The notes: generated from the sequence alone by a model not told the origin. A stretch of DNA of 35,108 nt from Candidatus Latescibacterota bacterium (GCA_022826515.1 JAJDUT010000059.1:1-35108), one strand, 5' to 3'; counted from the first letter of the stretch, positions 7,756 through 16,563 are shown. Numbers and translations are program-made.

Positions 7756-8687
7756 AAACGAGAGCTTTTGCCAAAACCGGGATGCAGCCCAAATCTCTGG
7801 GACTGGGCGGGGCTTGGTGGGGCAGCGGGACTGAGGCCGAGTGCGTTGCCGGTATCCACCGGGCCCTCGAACTGGGCTTTAATTACTTGGATACATACCC
7901 CGAACTGGAAACGTGGTGGGGTAAGGCCCTAGCAGGCGGCAGAAGGCACAATATATATCTGCAAGCCAAGGTCACTACTAATGGTCCCAAAGAGACGATT
8001 TCAGATCACTCGGGGCTGCAAACGCGCCGCAGCGTAGAAGCTAGTTTAAGGCGCTTGCGAACGGACTATCTCGACAATGTCCTCATTCACGGCTACGACG
8101 AGCCCGAGGACGTTGGCAGCAAAGAGGGCATGGTGGATCCGCTGGCTCCGGGCCATGCCCTAGAAGAACTGGTCAAGATGAAAGAAGAGGGCTCAATCCG
8201 CCACATCGGCATTGGCGCGCGCAATTCGGCCGTGCACCGCCGGGCGATTGAGACCGGCCAAATAGAAATCTGCCTCACTTATCTGGAATACAACTTGTTC
8301 AATACGGACGCCGCTGTGGAGCTATTTCCCCACGCCCACCAGCGCCAAGTAGGTCTCATTCTCGCCAGTCCCCTCGGCATGGGGCTGTTGACGGGCGATG
8401 AAAAAGTATTCGAGCGCTCGGCGGCTTACTTCGACAACCGCGAATATCCCGAACGCGGACTCCATCCGGCGGTCCGCGCCCGGGCCATGTGGGACTGGTG
8501 TCGGAAACGAGACGTGAACATCCGCCATCTGGCCATCCAGTTTTGTCTGGCGGCACCCATCAGCAGCATTGTCCTGCCCGGTGCAGCCTCAAAGACGCAG
8601 GTCGAAGAAGCCTACGAGGCGGCTACGGCGGATATTGCTCCCGAGATATGGCGCGATTTTGAGGTGGAGTTCGGGGTGGGGATTTAG
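7743..8687 (+). CDS. Aldo/keto reductase family protein, canonical Tyr absent
   Basis: A 314-residue (alpha/beta)8-barrel protein of the AKR superfamily. The opening SLGLGGAWWG, NYLDTYP (Asp50), YLQAKV (Lys76) and VLIHGYD (His116) correspond to three of the four catalytic residues. The segment after Asp50 is DTYPELETWWGKAL where families usually have D-T-A-x-x-Y-G-x-G-x-S-E-x-x-LG-x-AL. It is about four or five residues short and puts Leu55 where the catalytic Tyr belongs; Tyr52 is the only nearby Tyr. The C-terminal IRHLAIQFCLAAPISSIVLPGAASKTQVEE is a typical NADP-binding end. GAGGAG at 7731-7736 sits six bases before the ATG. It lies 36 bases after the CRTAC1-like gene and could be cotranscribed. 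The substrate is unknown. Confidence 0.85.
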   Translation: MPALETRAFAKTGMQPKSLGLGGAWWGSGTEAECVAGIHRALELGFNYLDTYPELETWWGKALAGGRRHNIYLQAKVTTNGPKETISDHSGLQTRRSVEASLRRLRTDYLDNVLIHGYDEPEDVGSKEGMVDPLAPGHALEELVKMKEEGSIRHIGIGARNSAVHRRAIETGQIEICLTYLEYNLFNTDAAVELFPHAHQRQVGLILASPLGMGLLTGDEKVFERSAAYFDNREYPERGLHPAVRARAMWDWCRKRDVNIRHLAIQFCLAAPISSIVLPGAASKTQVEEAYEAATADIAPEIWRDFEVEFGVGI

Positions 8688-8690
8688 GTC

Positions 8691-10067
8691 CTAGAGTCCA
8701 TCGGGAGCCAATACCCGGACTGAGAATTTCTGTCGCAGTGCATCCAAGTGCCGACGCTCTTTTTCCTCTCTGGCCCGCCGCTCGGCCCGCCGTTGCGAAA
8801 CCCGATCCCACTGGCCTCCTTCTCGAACTTTTTCTACTACGACAAATACGGAGAACTTTCCGGCCCACTCCACCGGCTCCCCGACGGCGTTGATTTCCAT
8901 ACCTTTGGCGCGCTCGTAGCGCATTGATGGCATGGTATATGGGCTGAGCTTTACGCGCCCTCCGCTTGCTCCGACGTCTTGGGAGAATATGGGGACCAGT
9001 AGCTCTGGATTGACGCCCTGCGCTATTGCTAGGCGCAAGTCTTGGGCCAATTTGCGATTGTGGACCACAATCTCGGTGATGGTGATGGCCTCATGGGCGG
9101 GAAATTGATCGGGATGACGCGCAAAATAACTTCGCGCCTCTGTTGGGGATATGTCGATCTGTTCCAGATAATAGCTCAGGAGTACATCCTCGGCGATGGT
9201 TCTGAGTTTTGCCTGTAGCTCGGGTTCCGCGTCGATACCACTTTGCAGTCCTGCGGTATAATAGAGATCGGCGATACGGGCACTGTCGGGCTCAAGGGAC
9301 GAGGAATCGAATGTGCGAAAGTCAGATGGAGTGCCGGTGGCGTATTTATCGCGCAGAGAGATTCCGAGAGCCCGCTCCATCTTTGCTCTGATACGGGAGC
9401 GCAGGCGGCGTTCAATAAGCTGCCGCACGGCGATGAGAGGGACGCGCTTTTCATCGAGAATTTTAAAAGCCACAAAGACTGTATCTACTTTGATCGGCAG
9501 CGGGAAAGCGGGGGAAATGGATCCCACGGGCAGCGCGAACAATTCGTCGGCCACTTGCTCATTGACTTGGCCTTTGAGCACATAACCGGGGAGACTCAAA
9601 ATGGATTTTTCCGCGGCCAAGTCCTCTACCGCGGCGGCTTTTGTCGCTCTTGCAGAATAGATGAACTTGAGACCGCGATTCCAGTTCGCATCATAGTATT
9701 CCTGCAGAATGTCTTCTGCTGTCACGACGATTTTCGCGTCAATCTGGTGCTCGAGATAAGATTCAATCACTACATCTCGCCGCCGCCGCTCCAACCGGCG
9801 CACAAAAACCGAGTCAGCGGCCATACCGGCATTACGGGCCTCTAGCAATAGCAGCCTTCTGGCGATGAGCTGTTGCAGCGGATCGCTCGTATCGGAGATT
9901 GCAGTGCCGACTCTTATAGTTCTTTTTTCTCTCCGCTCCGCAAAGTCGCGAAGTTCTGCCGCCGTGATCTTTTCGTCCCCGATCAAGGCGATGACCTCCG
10001 TCTCGGGCTGGCCGCAGCTAAAAAAGAACAGGCAAAGGAATGCGATTAAGCGTTTTGATTTTATCAT
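8691..10067 (-). CDS. SurA/PpiC-type peptidyl-prolyl isomerase lipoprotein
   Basis: A 458-residue protein from ATG 10065-10067. The start is chosen because MIKSKRLIAFLCLFFFSC is a basic plus hydrophobic lipoprotein signal ending at Cys18. A longer frame to 10148 would add 27 residues without signal character and crowd the divergent gene. After the Cys, VIALIGDEKITAAELRDFAERR is the standard opening of SurA-N chaperone domains. Around 330-430, ITITEIVVHNRKLAQDL, FSQDVGASGGRVKL and GEPVEWAGKFSVFVVVEK follow the parvulin (PpiC) pattern. It would act as a periplasmic folding factor for exported proteins. The divergent neighbour is an MFS/spermidine-synthase fusion, beyond which lies a second lipoprotein of the same class. 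It converges with the aldo/keto reductase, three bases apart. Confidence 0.82.
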   Translation of the reverse strand: MIKSKRLIAFLCLFFFSCGQPETEVIALIGDEKITAAELRDFAERREKRTIRVGTAISDTSDPLQQLIARRLLLLEARNAGMAADSVFVRRLERRRRDVVIESYLEHQIDAKIVVTAEDILQEYYDANWNRGLKFIYSARATKAAAVEDLAAEKSILSLPGYVLKGQVNEQVADELFALPVGSISPAFPLPIKVDTVFVAFKILDEKRVPLIAVRQLIERRLRSRIRAKMERALGISLRDKYATGTPSDFRTFDSSSLEPDSARIADLYYTAGLQSGIDAEPELQAKLRTIAEDVLLSYYLEQIDISPTEARSYFARHPDQFPAHEAITITEIVVHNRKLAQDLRLAIAQGVNPELLVPIFSQDVGASGGRVKLSPYTMPSMRYERAKGMEINAVGEPVEWAGKFSVFVVVEKVREGGQWDRVSQRRAERRAREEKERRHLDALRQKFSVRVLAPDGL

Positions 10068-10159
10068 TACAATAAGGTCGGCGGAGCGATTCGTCTGGTG
10101 AATAAACGGTACACATCCTACCAAGCCCATAGCCCAATTGAACTGCATAGGTTGCTATT

Positions 10160-12700
10160 TTGAGCCGCGGTGCCCACATCTTCCTTCTGGTTCTGTTCTT
10201 CCTTTCCGGTGCCTGTACCTTGGTATATCAGGTGGTATGGGTGAGAATGCTCGTCCTCGTATTCGGCACCGGAGCTTTTGCAGTCAGCACGGTCCTGGCC
10301 GCTTTTATGGCGGGGTTGGCGCTGGGCAGCTTCTACTTCGGACGCCTGGCCGACAAGAGCGAAAACAACCTGCGCCTCTACGCCTTCCTCGAACTGGGCA
10401 TCGCCGCCTTTGCCCTAACTTTTCCCTTCATCCTGAGCGGGCTGGACGAAATCCACACCTGGCTCTACCAGCAACTGGAGTCGATGCCCTATGTCTTTGC
10501 CCTCATGCGCTTCCCGCTTTGTTTCCTCGTCCTGCTCATTCCCACTACGCTCATGGGGGGCACCCTGCCGATTCTGATCCGCTTTGCAACTCGGCACATG
10601 TCGCAGGTGGGTTGGAGTGTGGGGACCTTGTATGCCGCCAATACGTTCGGAGCCGCCTACGGGGTCGGGATCGCAGCTTATCTGACCATCGAGTATTTGG
10701 GCATCAGCGGCACTACGACAGTCGCCGTTGTTGGCAATGTCCTCATTGCGGTTTTTTCCCTGCTGTGGTCTCGCCGTTTGTCGGACTCAGCCGAGCCATA
10801 CCGGGTGAGTTTAGGCAAGAGGAAAAACGCGCAGCAAAAGAATCCTCCAGCACTGCCGAACTGGCTGGTGCAGTTGACGCTTTTGGTCTTCTGCGCATCG
10901 GGTTTTACCGCGCTGGGATACGAAGTGCTGTGGACGCGGGTGCTGACCATGATACTGGGGCTGAGCACGGCCCAAAGTCTCAGCATCATCCTGATCGCCT
11001 TCTTGTTCGGTCTGGCGCTCGGAGGGGCTATCGCCTCTCGTTTTGTCGGTCGCTGGCCGGATCTGCTCATTGCATTCGGCGCTATTGAGATACTCCTCGG
11101 CCTGTTTGGTCATATCTCCATCGGCGCATTCGGCGTTAGTACCCATTTCATTCCTTATCTCAGTGCGCTTACCTCGTGGACGGGCTATCTGTTCGCAACA
11201 GCTATCTTGGTTTTCTCGATCGCGCTCATTCCCACCTGCCTGATGGGATTGCTCTTTCCGCTCGTGGGACAACTCAACGTTACGCATTTAAAGACCTTGG
11301 GCACAAAAATCGGCAAGGTCTATGCCGTCAATTCACTGGGATCTATCGGCGGCGCTTTTGGCGCTGGTTTTTTATTGATTCCGCTAATGGGCACAGAGCG
11401 TGCGGTGCAAGCCTTGGCCTGGACCAACATCGCCCTAGGGGCGGTGCTGCTGCTGGTCCATCCAAGCGCCAGTAGCCGTTTTAAGTTGCAAGCCATAGGC
11501 CTGCCTGTCGGCGCGGTGCTGCTGCTGACTTGGGCCATGCCGAGCAATCTTTTTATCGCGCTGTTTACAAATACAGAAAAAGACAGCGAGCTTGTCTATT
11601 ATCGCGAGGGTACTGCTGGGACGGTAACGGTCCATCAAATGAGCCACGGCAACCGCATCCTCAAAGTAAATGGCATGGGAGAAGTGCCGACAGACCATGC
11701 ATCAATCAAAATCTTTCGACTGCTGGGCAATCTGCCGATGATCCTGCACAGCGATCCCCGGCAAGTCCTGGTGATTGCCTTTGGAGGCGGCATTACTCTC
11801 AATTCGGTCTTGCTCCACCAACCCGAGCGGGTGGATTGCGTCGAAGTCGTACCCGGTGTGGTCGAGGCCGCGGATTTTTTTGCCCGCTACAACAACTACG
11901 TCTTCAACAGGGTGGGCACGGACCGCCTTCGACTAATCCACGGCGACGGCAGAAACCACGTGATGCGGACACCAGAGCGCTACGATATCATTATCGCCGA
12001 CGCGACCCATCCCGGTACGGCGGATAGTTGGGTGCTATACACGGAAGAATTCTACCAGCTCTGTCGCCAACGACTCAAGAAAGAAGGCTTCATCGCCCAG
12101 TGGATCCCCCTACACGGGCTGGCCGTAGCCGACTACGAGATGCTCTTGCGAACATTTCGCGCGGTTTTCCCCCACGCGACCCTGTGGCTGACCGACAAAT
12201 ACTCCATTGTGCTGGGTGCAAACCAGCCGCAACACATCGACTTTGAATTATTGGCACAACGACTGTCAGCAGCGGCTGTGCAAGAATCTCTGCAAGAGGT
12301 AGAGTTGGCCGATCCGGTTTCTTTTGTAGGGACCTTGGCCTTAGACGAGCGCGCTTTTGCAGACTACGCCGGCCATGGTCCTTTGAACACCGACGACCGA
12401 CCCTATATAAGCTTTACCGACCGCCGGCGCGGGGATACGGGCGCGGGCCTGCCCGCTCTGTCAAGCTTGTTGCCGCACTTGGTGGTGGAGGCAAACGAGT
12501 TTCTTTTCGACGTGGACGAAGAGGAGAAACAAAACATCGAGCGCCGCTTCCGATCCCGTAAGTACTCGATCGAGGGTGCGGTGTCTCTGCTAAACGACAA
12601 AACGGGCGACGCGATTTGGCACTACAGACAGGCCCGCAAAACCGATCCGGACGAAAGAACGGCCCTGCGGGCCCTGAGAAGGTTAGAAGGAGCCGACTAG
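10160..12700 (+). CDS. Membrane-embedded MFS/spermidine-synthase-like fusion protein
   Basis: An 846-residue protein. Residues 1 to about 465 are two related membrane halves. SGACTLVYQVVWVRML at 16-31 is echoed by SGFTALGYEVLWTRVL at 247-262, each followed by a helix ending in GLALGS or GLALGG. From about 475 to 760 there is a spermidine-synthase-like Rossmann fold with GGG at 542-544, Glu562 in DCVEVVPG, Asp596 in HGDGRNH and IIADATHPG with Asp614. These are the decarboxy-SAM/SAM and amine-site positions of the family, and the THP form is typical of the fused type. The tail of about 60 residues is helical and TPR-like. The start is TTG at 10160-10162, where SGA-type family members begin, since no ATG lies before the first helix. 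The aminopropyl-transfer reaction is not proved for fused proteins. Confidence 0.85.
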   Translation: MSRGAHIFLLVLFFLSGACTLVYQVVWVRMLVLVFGTGAFAVSTVLAAFMAGLALGSFYFGRLADKSENNLRLYAFLELGIAAFALTFPFILSGLDEIHTWLYQQLESMPYVFALMRFPLCFLVLLIPTTLMGGTLPILIRFATRHMSQVGWSVGTLYAANTFGAAYGVGIAAYLTIEYLGISGTTTVAVVGNVLIAVFSLLWSRRLSDSAEPYRVSLGKRKNAQQKNPPALPNWLVQLTLLVFCASGFTALGYEVLWTRVLTMILGLSTAQSLSIILIAFLFGLALGGAIASRFVGRWPDLLIAFGAIEILLGLFGHISIGAFGVSTHFIPYLSALTSWTGYLFATAILVFSIALIPTCLMGLLFPLVGQLNVTHLKTLGTKIGKVYAVNSLGSIGGAFGAGFLLIPLMGTERAVQALAWTNIALGAVLLLVHPSASSRFKLQAIGLPVGAVLLLTWAMPSNLFIALFTNTEKDSELVYYREGTAGTVTVHQMSHGNRILKVNGMGEVPTDHASIKIFRLLGNLPMILHSDPRQVLVIAFGGGITLNSVLLHQPERVDCVEVVPGVVEAADFFARYNNYVFNRVGTDRLRLIHGDGRNHVMRTPERYDIIIADATHPGTADSWVLYTEEFYQLCRQRLKKEGFIAQWIPLHGLAVADYEMLLRTFRAVFPHATLWLTDKYSIVLGANQPQHIDFELLAQRLSAAAVQESLQEVELADPVSFVGTLALDERAFADYAGHGPLNTDDRPYISFTDRRRGDTGAGLPALSSLLPHLVVEANEFLFDVDEEEKQNIERRFRSRKYSIEGAVSLLNDKTGDAIWHYRQARKTDPDERTALRALRRLEGAD

Positions 12701-12743
12701 CGGTCAAAAAGATAATGCGTTCTCTTTACTAGCAAATAACCAG

Positions 12744-14480
12744 CTAATTGTCGGCTTGAAATTTCCCGTCTTTGATCATGTTGGGAATATTGGCGGAGAA
12801 AATTTCCACGTTGTATTTCTCCCGCAAAGCGCTGACGAACTCCACATAGCCGTGCTTGGCCTTGTTGATTCTGACATAGGCGGTGGCGCGTTTTTTTGAA
12901 GCGGCATTAAAAGGTTTGAGCTTGGCCGCTTCCCGGTCGACTATTTTAAATACGGAATACCCTTCCGCTACCTTGATGGGGCCGCCGATTTGGCCTATTT
13001 CCATATCCTGGGAGAGATCGTATAGATGGGGATAGTGAAGCCGCTTGTAGGCGTCGAGGCGCACAAATCCCCTTTTTTCCCCGTGGACCCCGCGAGTGTC
13101 GTATTTTGCGATCAATTGCTCTGCATCGGCTCCCTCTTGCAATTGCTCTTTTACCCGCTGAGCTTCCTCTTCGTTGGACAAAAGAACCTCTGCGGCTATG
13201 GTGGCTTCGAGATAGCGAAATTTTTCGGGGTTTTTGTCGTAGAAGGCGCGGGCTTCTTCTTCTTCGACCCTGATATAGGCATCGACATTGATCTTGCGCA
13301 GCAGACTCACGAGTAGATTTTCGCGCTCGTTTTCCACGCTGGCTACCAAGGTAGAATCCCGATCTAAGCCGAGGGAGTAGGATTCTTGTAGTAGCATCTG
13401 GGCAGTGAGCAGGCTGCGGACCTTGGCCGCTACCAACGCAGTATCGGCGAGTTGGTGTCGGGTCTCTGGACCGGCTTTGTGTAGCACGACGGAAAGAAAT
13501 TCGCCAATGGTCAGATTGCCGTCTCGATAGGAACCCAAGGGCATAGTGGTCTCTGCCTCGGACACATTGATTTGGCCGTCGGCTGACCGTTCGGCCAAAA
13601 ATGCCACCCCATCGGCATCTACTAAAGGCTTGTACACGCCTGCTAGCGAATCGGTCAAGGCCGCTCTGCGGGCCATTCGTTTGGAGCCGAAAATTTTCTC
13701 CTCGAGAACTCCTTGCACCTCGTTTAAGGCAATGGGCATCTCGTCCAGTACTTTGAATACGGCGTAGTGCTTTTTCCCTTTATAGGCGAAGGGAAACGGC
13801 TTCGATAGGTCACCTACCTGTAGAGTCAATAATTCCTGCAGGGATTCATCGGCTGTGTCTCTGGACAAATAGCGTCCCGTGTCTCCACCCCAGGCTTTGG
13901 TTGTCTCATCGACAGAATAGGCATCGACGAGCTGGCGGAATGCCTTGCCGCTGTTGAGTTCGGCTACTAGTTCGTCGGCTTTCTCCCGCGTCTCGACCAC
14001 TATGGCTGCAAGGCGCAGTGCTCGGTCCCAGGCCTCGTCCCGGTAAAGTTCGGTCAGTTCCTCTTGTGAAATCGAAATTTGCCGATCCACTTTGAGATGG
14101 TTGTACAACTTCATCATTTCCCGATCTTTGAAGGCGGATAAATCGAGGACAAAGCCTGGATCGCTCTGCAATTGCTGGGCCTCTGCTTCGGCTAGCAACA
14201 CTTTTTTGTCGATCAGCGCATTCAAGACCATGATATTGGCCTCACTGTCGCTTTTGCCTTCGTGGATGCCGTCCGGCAGGCGGGCGGCGAATGCTTGCAG
14301 TTGGACCGTGGTGATTTCTTGCCCCGCTATCCTTGCGACCGCATGGCTTTGGGGTTCTGAGCCGCACCCGACCTGCAAAGTTAGAACAAAGCAGACGGAC
14401 AAAATGGTCCATGCCGTATCGCACGTGGCCGTTCGAGCAAAGACGGGGAAATACATTAATAGCACCTTTAGTACGTCCAT
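12744..14480 (-). CDS. Large SurA/PpiC-type peptidyl-prolyl isomerase lipoprotein with two parvulin-like regions
   Basis: A 578-residue protein. A hydrophobic segment TILSVCFVLTLQVGC ends in Cys39, giving a probable lipoprotein signal with an unusually long n-region; ATG at codon 9 (14454-14456) is another start. After the Cys, AVARIAGQEITTVQLQAFAARL is a SurA-N opening. The first PpiC-like unit (about 155-255) includes LAAIVVETREKADEL, YSVDETTKAWGGDTGRYLSR and GKKHYAVFKVLDE. A second unit (about 430-545) includes RYLEATIAAEVLLSNEEEAQ, KYDTRGVHGEKRGFVRL and GGPIKVAEGYSVFKIVDRE. It resembles the 458-residue lipoprotein on the other side of the MFS/spermidine-synthase-like gene. The predicted role is periplasmic folding or outer-membrane protein delivery. 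It converges with the preceding plus-strand gene, 43 bases apart with no visible terminator. Confidence 0.83.
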   Translation of the reverse strand: MDVLKVLLMYFPVFARTATCDTAWTILSVCFVLTLQVGCGSEPQSHAVARIAGQEITTVQLQAFAARLPDGIHEGKSDSEANIMVLNALIDKKVLLAEAEAQQLQSDPGFVLDLSAFKDREMMKLYNHLKVDRQISISQEELTELYRDEAWDRALRLAAIVVETREKADELVAELNSGKAFRQLVDAYSVDETTKAWGGDTGRYLSRDTADESLQELLTLQVGDLSKPFPFAYKGKKHYAVFKVLDEMPIALNEVQGVLEEKIFGSKRMARRAALTDSLAGVYKPLVDADGVAFLAERSADGQINVSEAETTMPLGSYRDGNLTIGEFLSVVLHKAGPETRHQLADTALVAAKVRSLLTAQMLLQESYSLGLDRDSTLVASVENERENLLVSLLRKINVDAYIRVEEEEARAFYDKNPEKFRYLEATIAAEVLLSNEEEAQRVKEQLQEGADAEQLIAKYDTRGVHGEKRGFVRLDAYKRLHYPHLYDLSQDMEIGQIGGPIKVAEGYSVFKIVDREAAKLKPFNAASKKRATAYVRINKAKHGYVEFVSALREKYNVEIFSANIPNMIKDGKFQADN

Positions 14481-14567
14481 GAAGCATGAGACCCTAGGAT
14501 TTCAAACGGATACACTACCTTTGTTCCAAGCAACCGTACTGATTGACTTGGAGCAACGACGAGGAAA

Positions 14568-14918
14568 CTACTGATCCTTTGGCCAAGCCTGGCGCAAAGC
14601 CTCCAGACCGGGGCCAAAATCTTCCGGCGAATCAAGCACGGCGACTTTGCGCGCCGCCATTTCTTCCAATAATACGGCCACGGGCAATCCGGCCTGTTCG
14701 GCCGCTCCCCGCAGATCAACCTCGGCTTCTTGATAGGAGCGGATAGCCTCGGACACGCGAAACCGCTCCATACCAACCAGCACCCATTGACGCATTAGGG
14801 CCGCCTCCGAGTAGGCAGTATTCGCCACCAAGTGTGCGAGTTCGTCGGCTTCTTCTGGCCGCAGACGAATGGATTTGGTCACCCGGCTAGGCGTTTTCTT
14901 AGTAGTACTCTGGCTCAT
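14568..14918 (-). CDS. Ribbon-helix-helix/UPF0175-like antitoxin
   Basis: A 116-residue, strongly charged protein. Residues 10-53, with TKSIRLRPEEADELAHLV and AALMRQWVLVGMERF, fit a ribbon-helix-helix DNA-binding dimer. The region EVDLRGAAEQAGLPVAVLLEEMAARKV at about 65-91 is the helical module seen in UPF0175 antitoxins. Its ATG (14916-14918) lies one base after the stop of the PIN-domain gene, and GAGGAG about 10 bases upstream serves it. Antitoxins of this kind neutralise the partner and autorepress the operon. The toxin is the first gene here. Confidence 0.72.
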   Translation of the reverse strand: MSQSTTKKTPSRVTKSIRLRPEEADELAHLVANTAYSEAALMRQWVLVGMERFRVSEAIRSYQEAEVDLRGAAEQAGLPVAVLLEEMAARKVAVLDSPEDFGPGLEALRQAWPKDQ

Positions 14919-14919
14919 T

Positions 14920-15432
14920 TTAGAGGTCTCCTCGGGATTCGGCCAAGCTCCGTACGGCTTGGTAGGCTATATCCATCAAAGCCTTTCCAGTATTTGCGGC
15001 GATCCTATCTAGTTTATCGCGAACGCTGTGCCAAGACAGCACTTCTATTTCATATAGATATACGGTGAACTCTGGAACAGTCAGGGCCTTGAGCCCGCGC
15101 TGCCAAGCAAAGCGCAGAGCACGTTGTTCATTCACCAGCAGCCACAGATTCTCGTCGAGAGCCAATCCTAAAGCGGCTGCTTCTCCTGCGTGAAACTGGT
15201 CCAACGGCTGGACGGGGTCGCGGATGGCCAATGCTCCCTGCCGCTTCATCAGGCCAAACAACTCTTGATACCCATATACCCGCTGTGGATAACGCGGGTC
15301 GTGGGCTTGTATCTCATTCTCGACAGCCGATGGGACAACGACCGTAAAAAAGCGAAACAGATAGGAGAGCACATCCGCTCGATGGCCCAAAACCCAAAAC
15401 GAGGTATCCAGAACGGCTGTTTGCTTCTTCAT
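14920..15432 (-). CDS. PIN-domain (DUF3368-like) ribonuclease toxin
   Basis: A 170-residue protein from ATG 15430-15432. The upstream extension in the same frame has no PIN character. AVLDTSFWVL at 6-15 gives the first acidic residue Asp9. VPSAVENEI at 33-41 gives Glu38 or Glu40, and HAGEAAALGLALDE at 81-94 gives Glu84. The fourth position, normally Asp in L-x-D-D-x-x-A-R, reads LLVNEQRALRFA, with Asn101-Glu102. Most metal-binding residues are therefore present. Cleavage of RNA with Mg/Mn is the family activity. It is followed after one base by the RHH antitoxin gene. The PIN start lacks a well-spaced ribosome-binding site, which could favour low toxin output. Confidence 0.75.
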   Translation of the reverse strand: MKKQTAVLDTSFWVLGHRADVLSYLFRFFTVVVPSAVENEIQAHDPRYPQRVYGYQELFGLMKRQGALAIRDPVQPLDQFHAGEAAALGLALDENLWLLVNEQRALRFAWQRGLKALTVPEFTVYLYEIEVLSWHSVRDKLDRIAANTGKALMDIAYQAVRSLAESRGDL

Positions 15433-15591
15433 GCTTCTAAAATAAACATTAGATTCTACTTGCCCAAATGCTAATAGAGGCGTTTCAGCAAATCGGTAGA
15501 TCGGCCCGACAGCGCGAGCCACGCCGCTACGAGGTTACGCGTGTCCCTGCGCTAGTCCGCAACCAAAGCGCGCCGGTACCCCATCCGCTGT

Positions 15592-16356
15592 TCACGGCAC
15601 AGCTAGGTCGTGGTCTTCGAGATCGGTGACAAAGCCGTGTCCCGACGAATGGGTTATCATGAATGGAATGGCGGAAGCCTGCGCCACCGTCTGAGGCGTA
15701 ACACTACAAGCCCAAAATAGCGCTACATCGCCGGGGGGAATGCCGTTGGGGGGCACGGGGCCAATGGTTTGCGAAAGGTCGGTGATGCCTATGGCGGCTG
15801 GATCGCCAATGTGTATCGGGGCCCCGTGCGTGGCCTGGAATCGCGAAGTCACCTGCACAGCGCGCGCCACCTTTGCCGCCGGCAAGGTTTGCATGGTCAC
15901 TACCATTGGCCCGGCAAAACGCCCCGCTGGTTTGCACATGATATTGGTTTTATATAGCACGACGCCAACCGAACTGACGCACCCGGCGTCGGCCAGAGCT
16001 TGCAAAAAAGTCAGGCTGGACCCTAAAAAAAAGGCGACGAAATCATCCTGCCACAACGGCGCAATATCGGTCACTTCTTCCACCAATTCACCGTCGCGCC
16101 AGACCGAGTATAGCCCGACCTCATGGCGAATATCCGCACCCGGTGCCAGTGTTTTCGGCGTCGGACTGCCCGGGTCCGTCACTTCGAGCAGCGGACACGG
16201 CTGCGGGTTGCGCTGGCAGAAGACGAGAAAATCATAGGCCTCGGCCTTGGGGAGAATGACTAGGCCGGTCTGCACATAACGCCCCGCCCTGCCAACGGTC
16301 ATACCGCGCCACTGGCCGGTACTAATCTGGTGACGAATTGTTTTAGCATCTGGCAT
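15592..16356 (-). CDS. UPF0317/DUF1445 family protein (YcsI-like, putative hydro-lyase)
   Basis: A 254-residue protein that matches the family along its length: GRYVQTGLVILPKAEAYDFL, FCQRNPQPCPLLEVTDPG, APGADIRHEVGLY, YKTNIMCKPAGRFAGPMVV, QVTSRFQATHGAPIHIGDP, ALFWACSVTPQTV and PFMITHSSGHGFVTDL. Members are annotated as putative hydro-lyases, and a related domain is found in D-glutamate cyclase; the reaction of this one is not known. The ATG at 16354-16356 is chosen because family members begin a few residues before this point. The longer TTG-started reading runs into the repeat element at 16384-16499. It is a single gene between the toxin-antitoxin pair and the surface locus. It could receive read-through from upstream on the minus strand. 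Confidence 0.9.
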   Translation of the reverse strand: MPDAKTIRHQISTGQWRGMTVGRAGRYVQTGLVILPKAEAYDFLVFCQRNPQPCPLLEVTDPGSPTPKTLAPGADIRHEVGLYSVWRDGELVEEVTDIAPLWQDDFVAFFLGSSLTFLQALADAGCVSSVGVVLYKTNIMCKPAGRFAGPMVVTMQTLPAAKVARAVQVTSRFQATHGAPIHIGDPAAIGITDLSQTIGPVPPNGIPPGDVALFWACSVTPQTVAQASAIPFMITHSSGHGFVTDLEDHDLAVP

Positions 16357-16383
16357 TGTTGAACTTGCTGTCCATTCGGGTGA

Positions 16384-16499
16384 TATAGCAATGCGGAATG
16401 ATTTGAACAATTCGAGCGGAGGATCGTCTTATGCATCTTATTCTGCGTCTATCTGCGTCCATCTGCGGATCACCTTGTAAACGATGTAGGATTGCTATA
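16384..16499. repeat. MITE-like repeat element, full copy
   Basis: The ends are TATAGCAAT (16384-16392) and ATTGCTATA (16491-16499), perfect inverted repeats. Extending to 16380-16503 gives 12 of 13 matching. Inside, 16425-16480 is nearly the same as 19375-19430: 50 of 56 bases match and all six differences are transitions. The centre contains TCTGCGTCTA, TCTGCGTCCA and TCTGCGGATC, three units of ten bases. It has no coding capacity. It lies between the DUF1445 gene start and the end of the last surface gene. Confidence 0.7.
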
Positions 16500-16563
16500 G
16501 CACTAGTGCCTATGGGCATAAGTAGTTTCCTGGTTTGCGGGGAAGGATTTCTGTCCAGAAGCG

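Noticed and set aside
10068..10148. 27-residue longer N-terminus for the 458-residue parvulin lipoprotein
   Set aside because: It has no signal character and leaves only 11 bases to the divergent gene. The lipoprotein signal starts at ATG 10067.
15433..15522. 30-residue N-terminal extension of the PIN toxin
   Set aside because: The first Asp of the PIN fold is at residue 9 of the shorter form, which is the usual position.
16357..16410. Longer TTG start for the DUF1445 protein
   Set aside because: The added residues come from the repeat element (16384-16499), and the family begins near ATG 16356.
16425..16480. CRISPR-like array in the TCTGCGTC repeats
   Set aside because: The units are ten bases with no spacers, and the two copies lie 3 kb apart.
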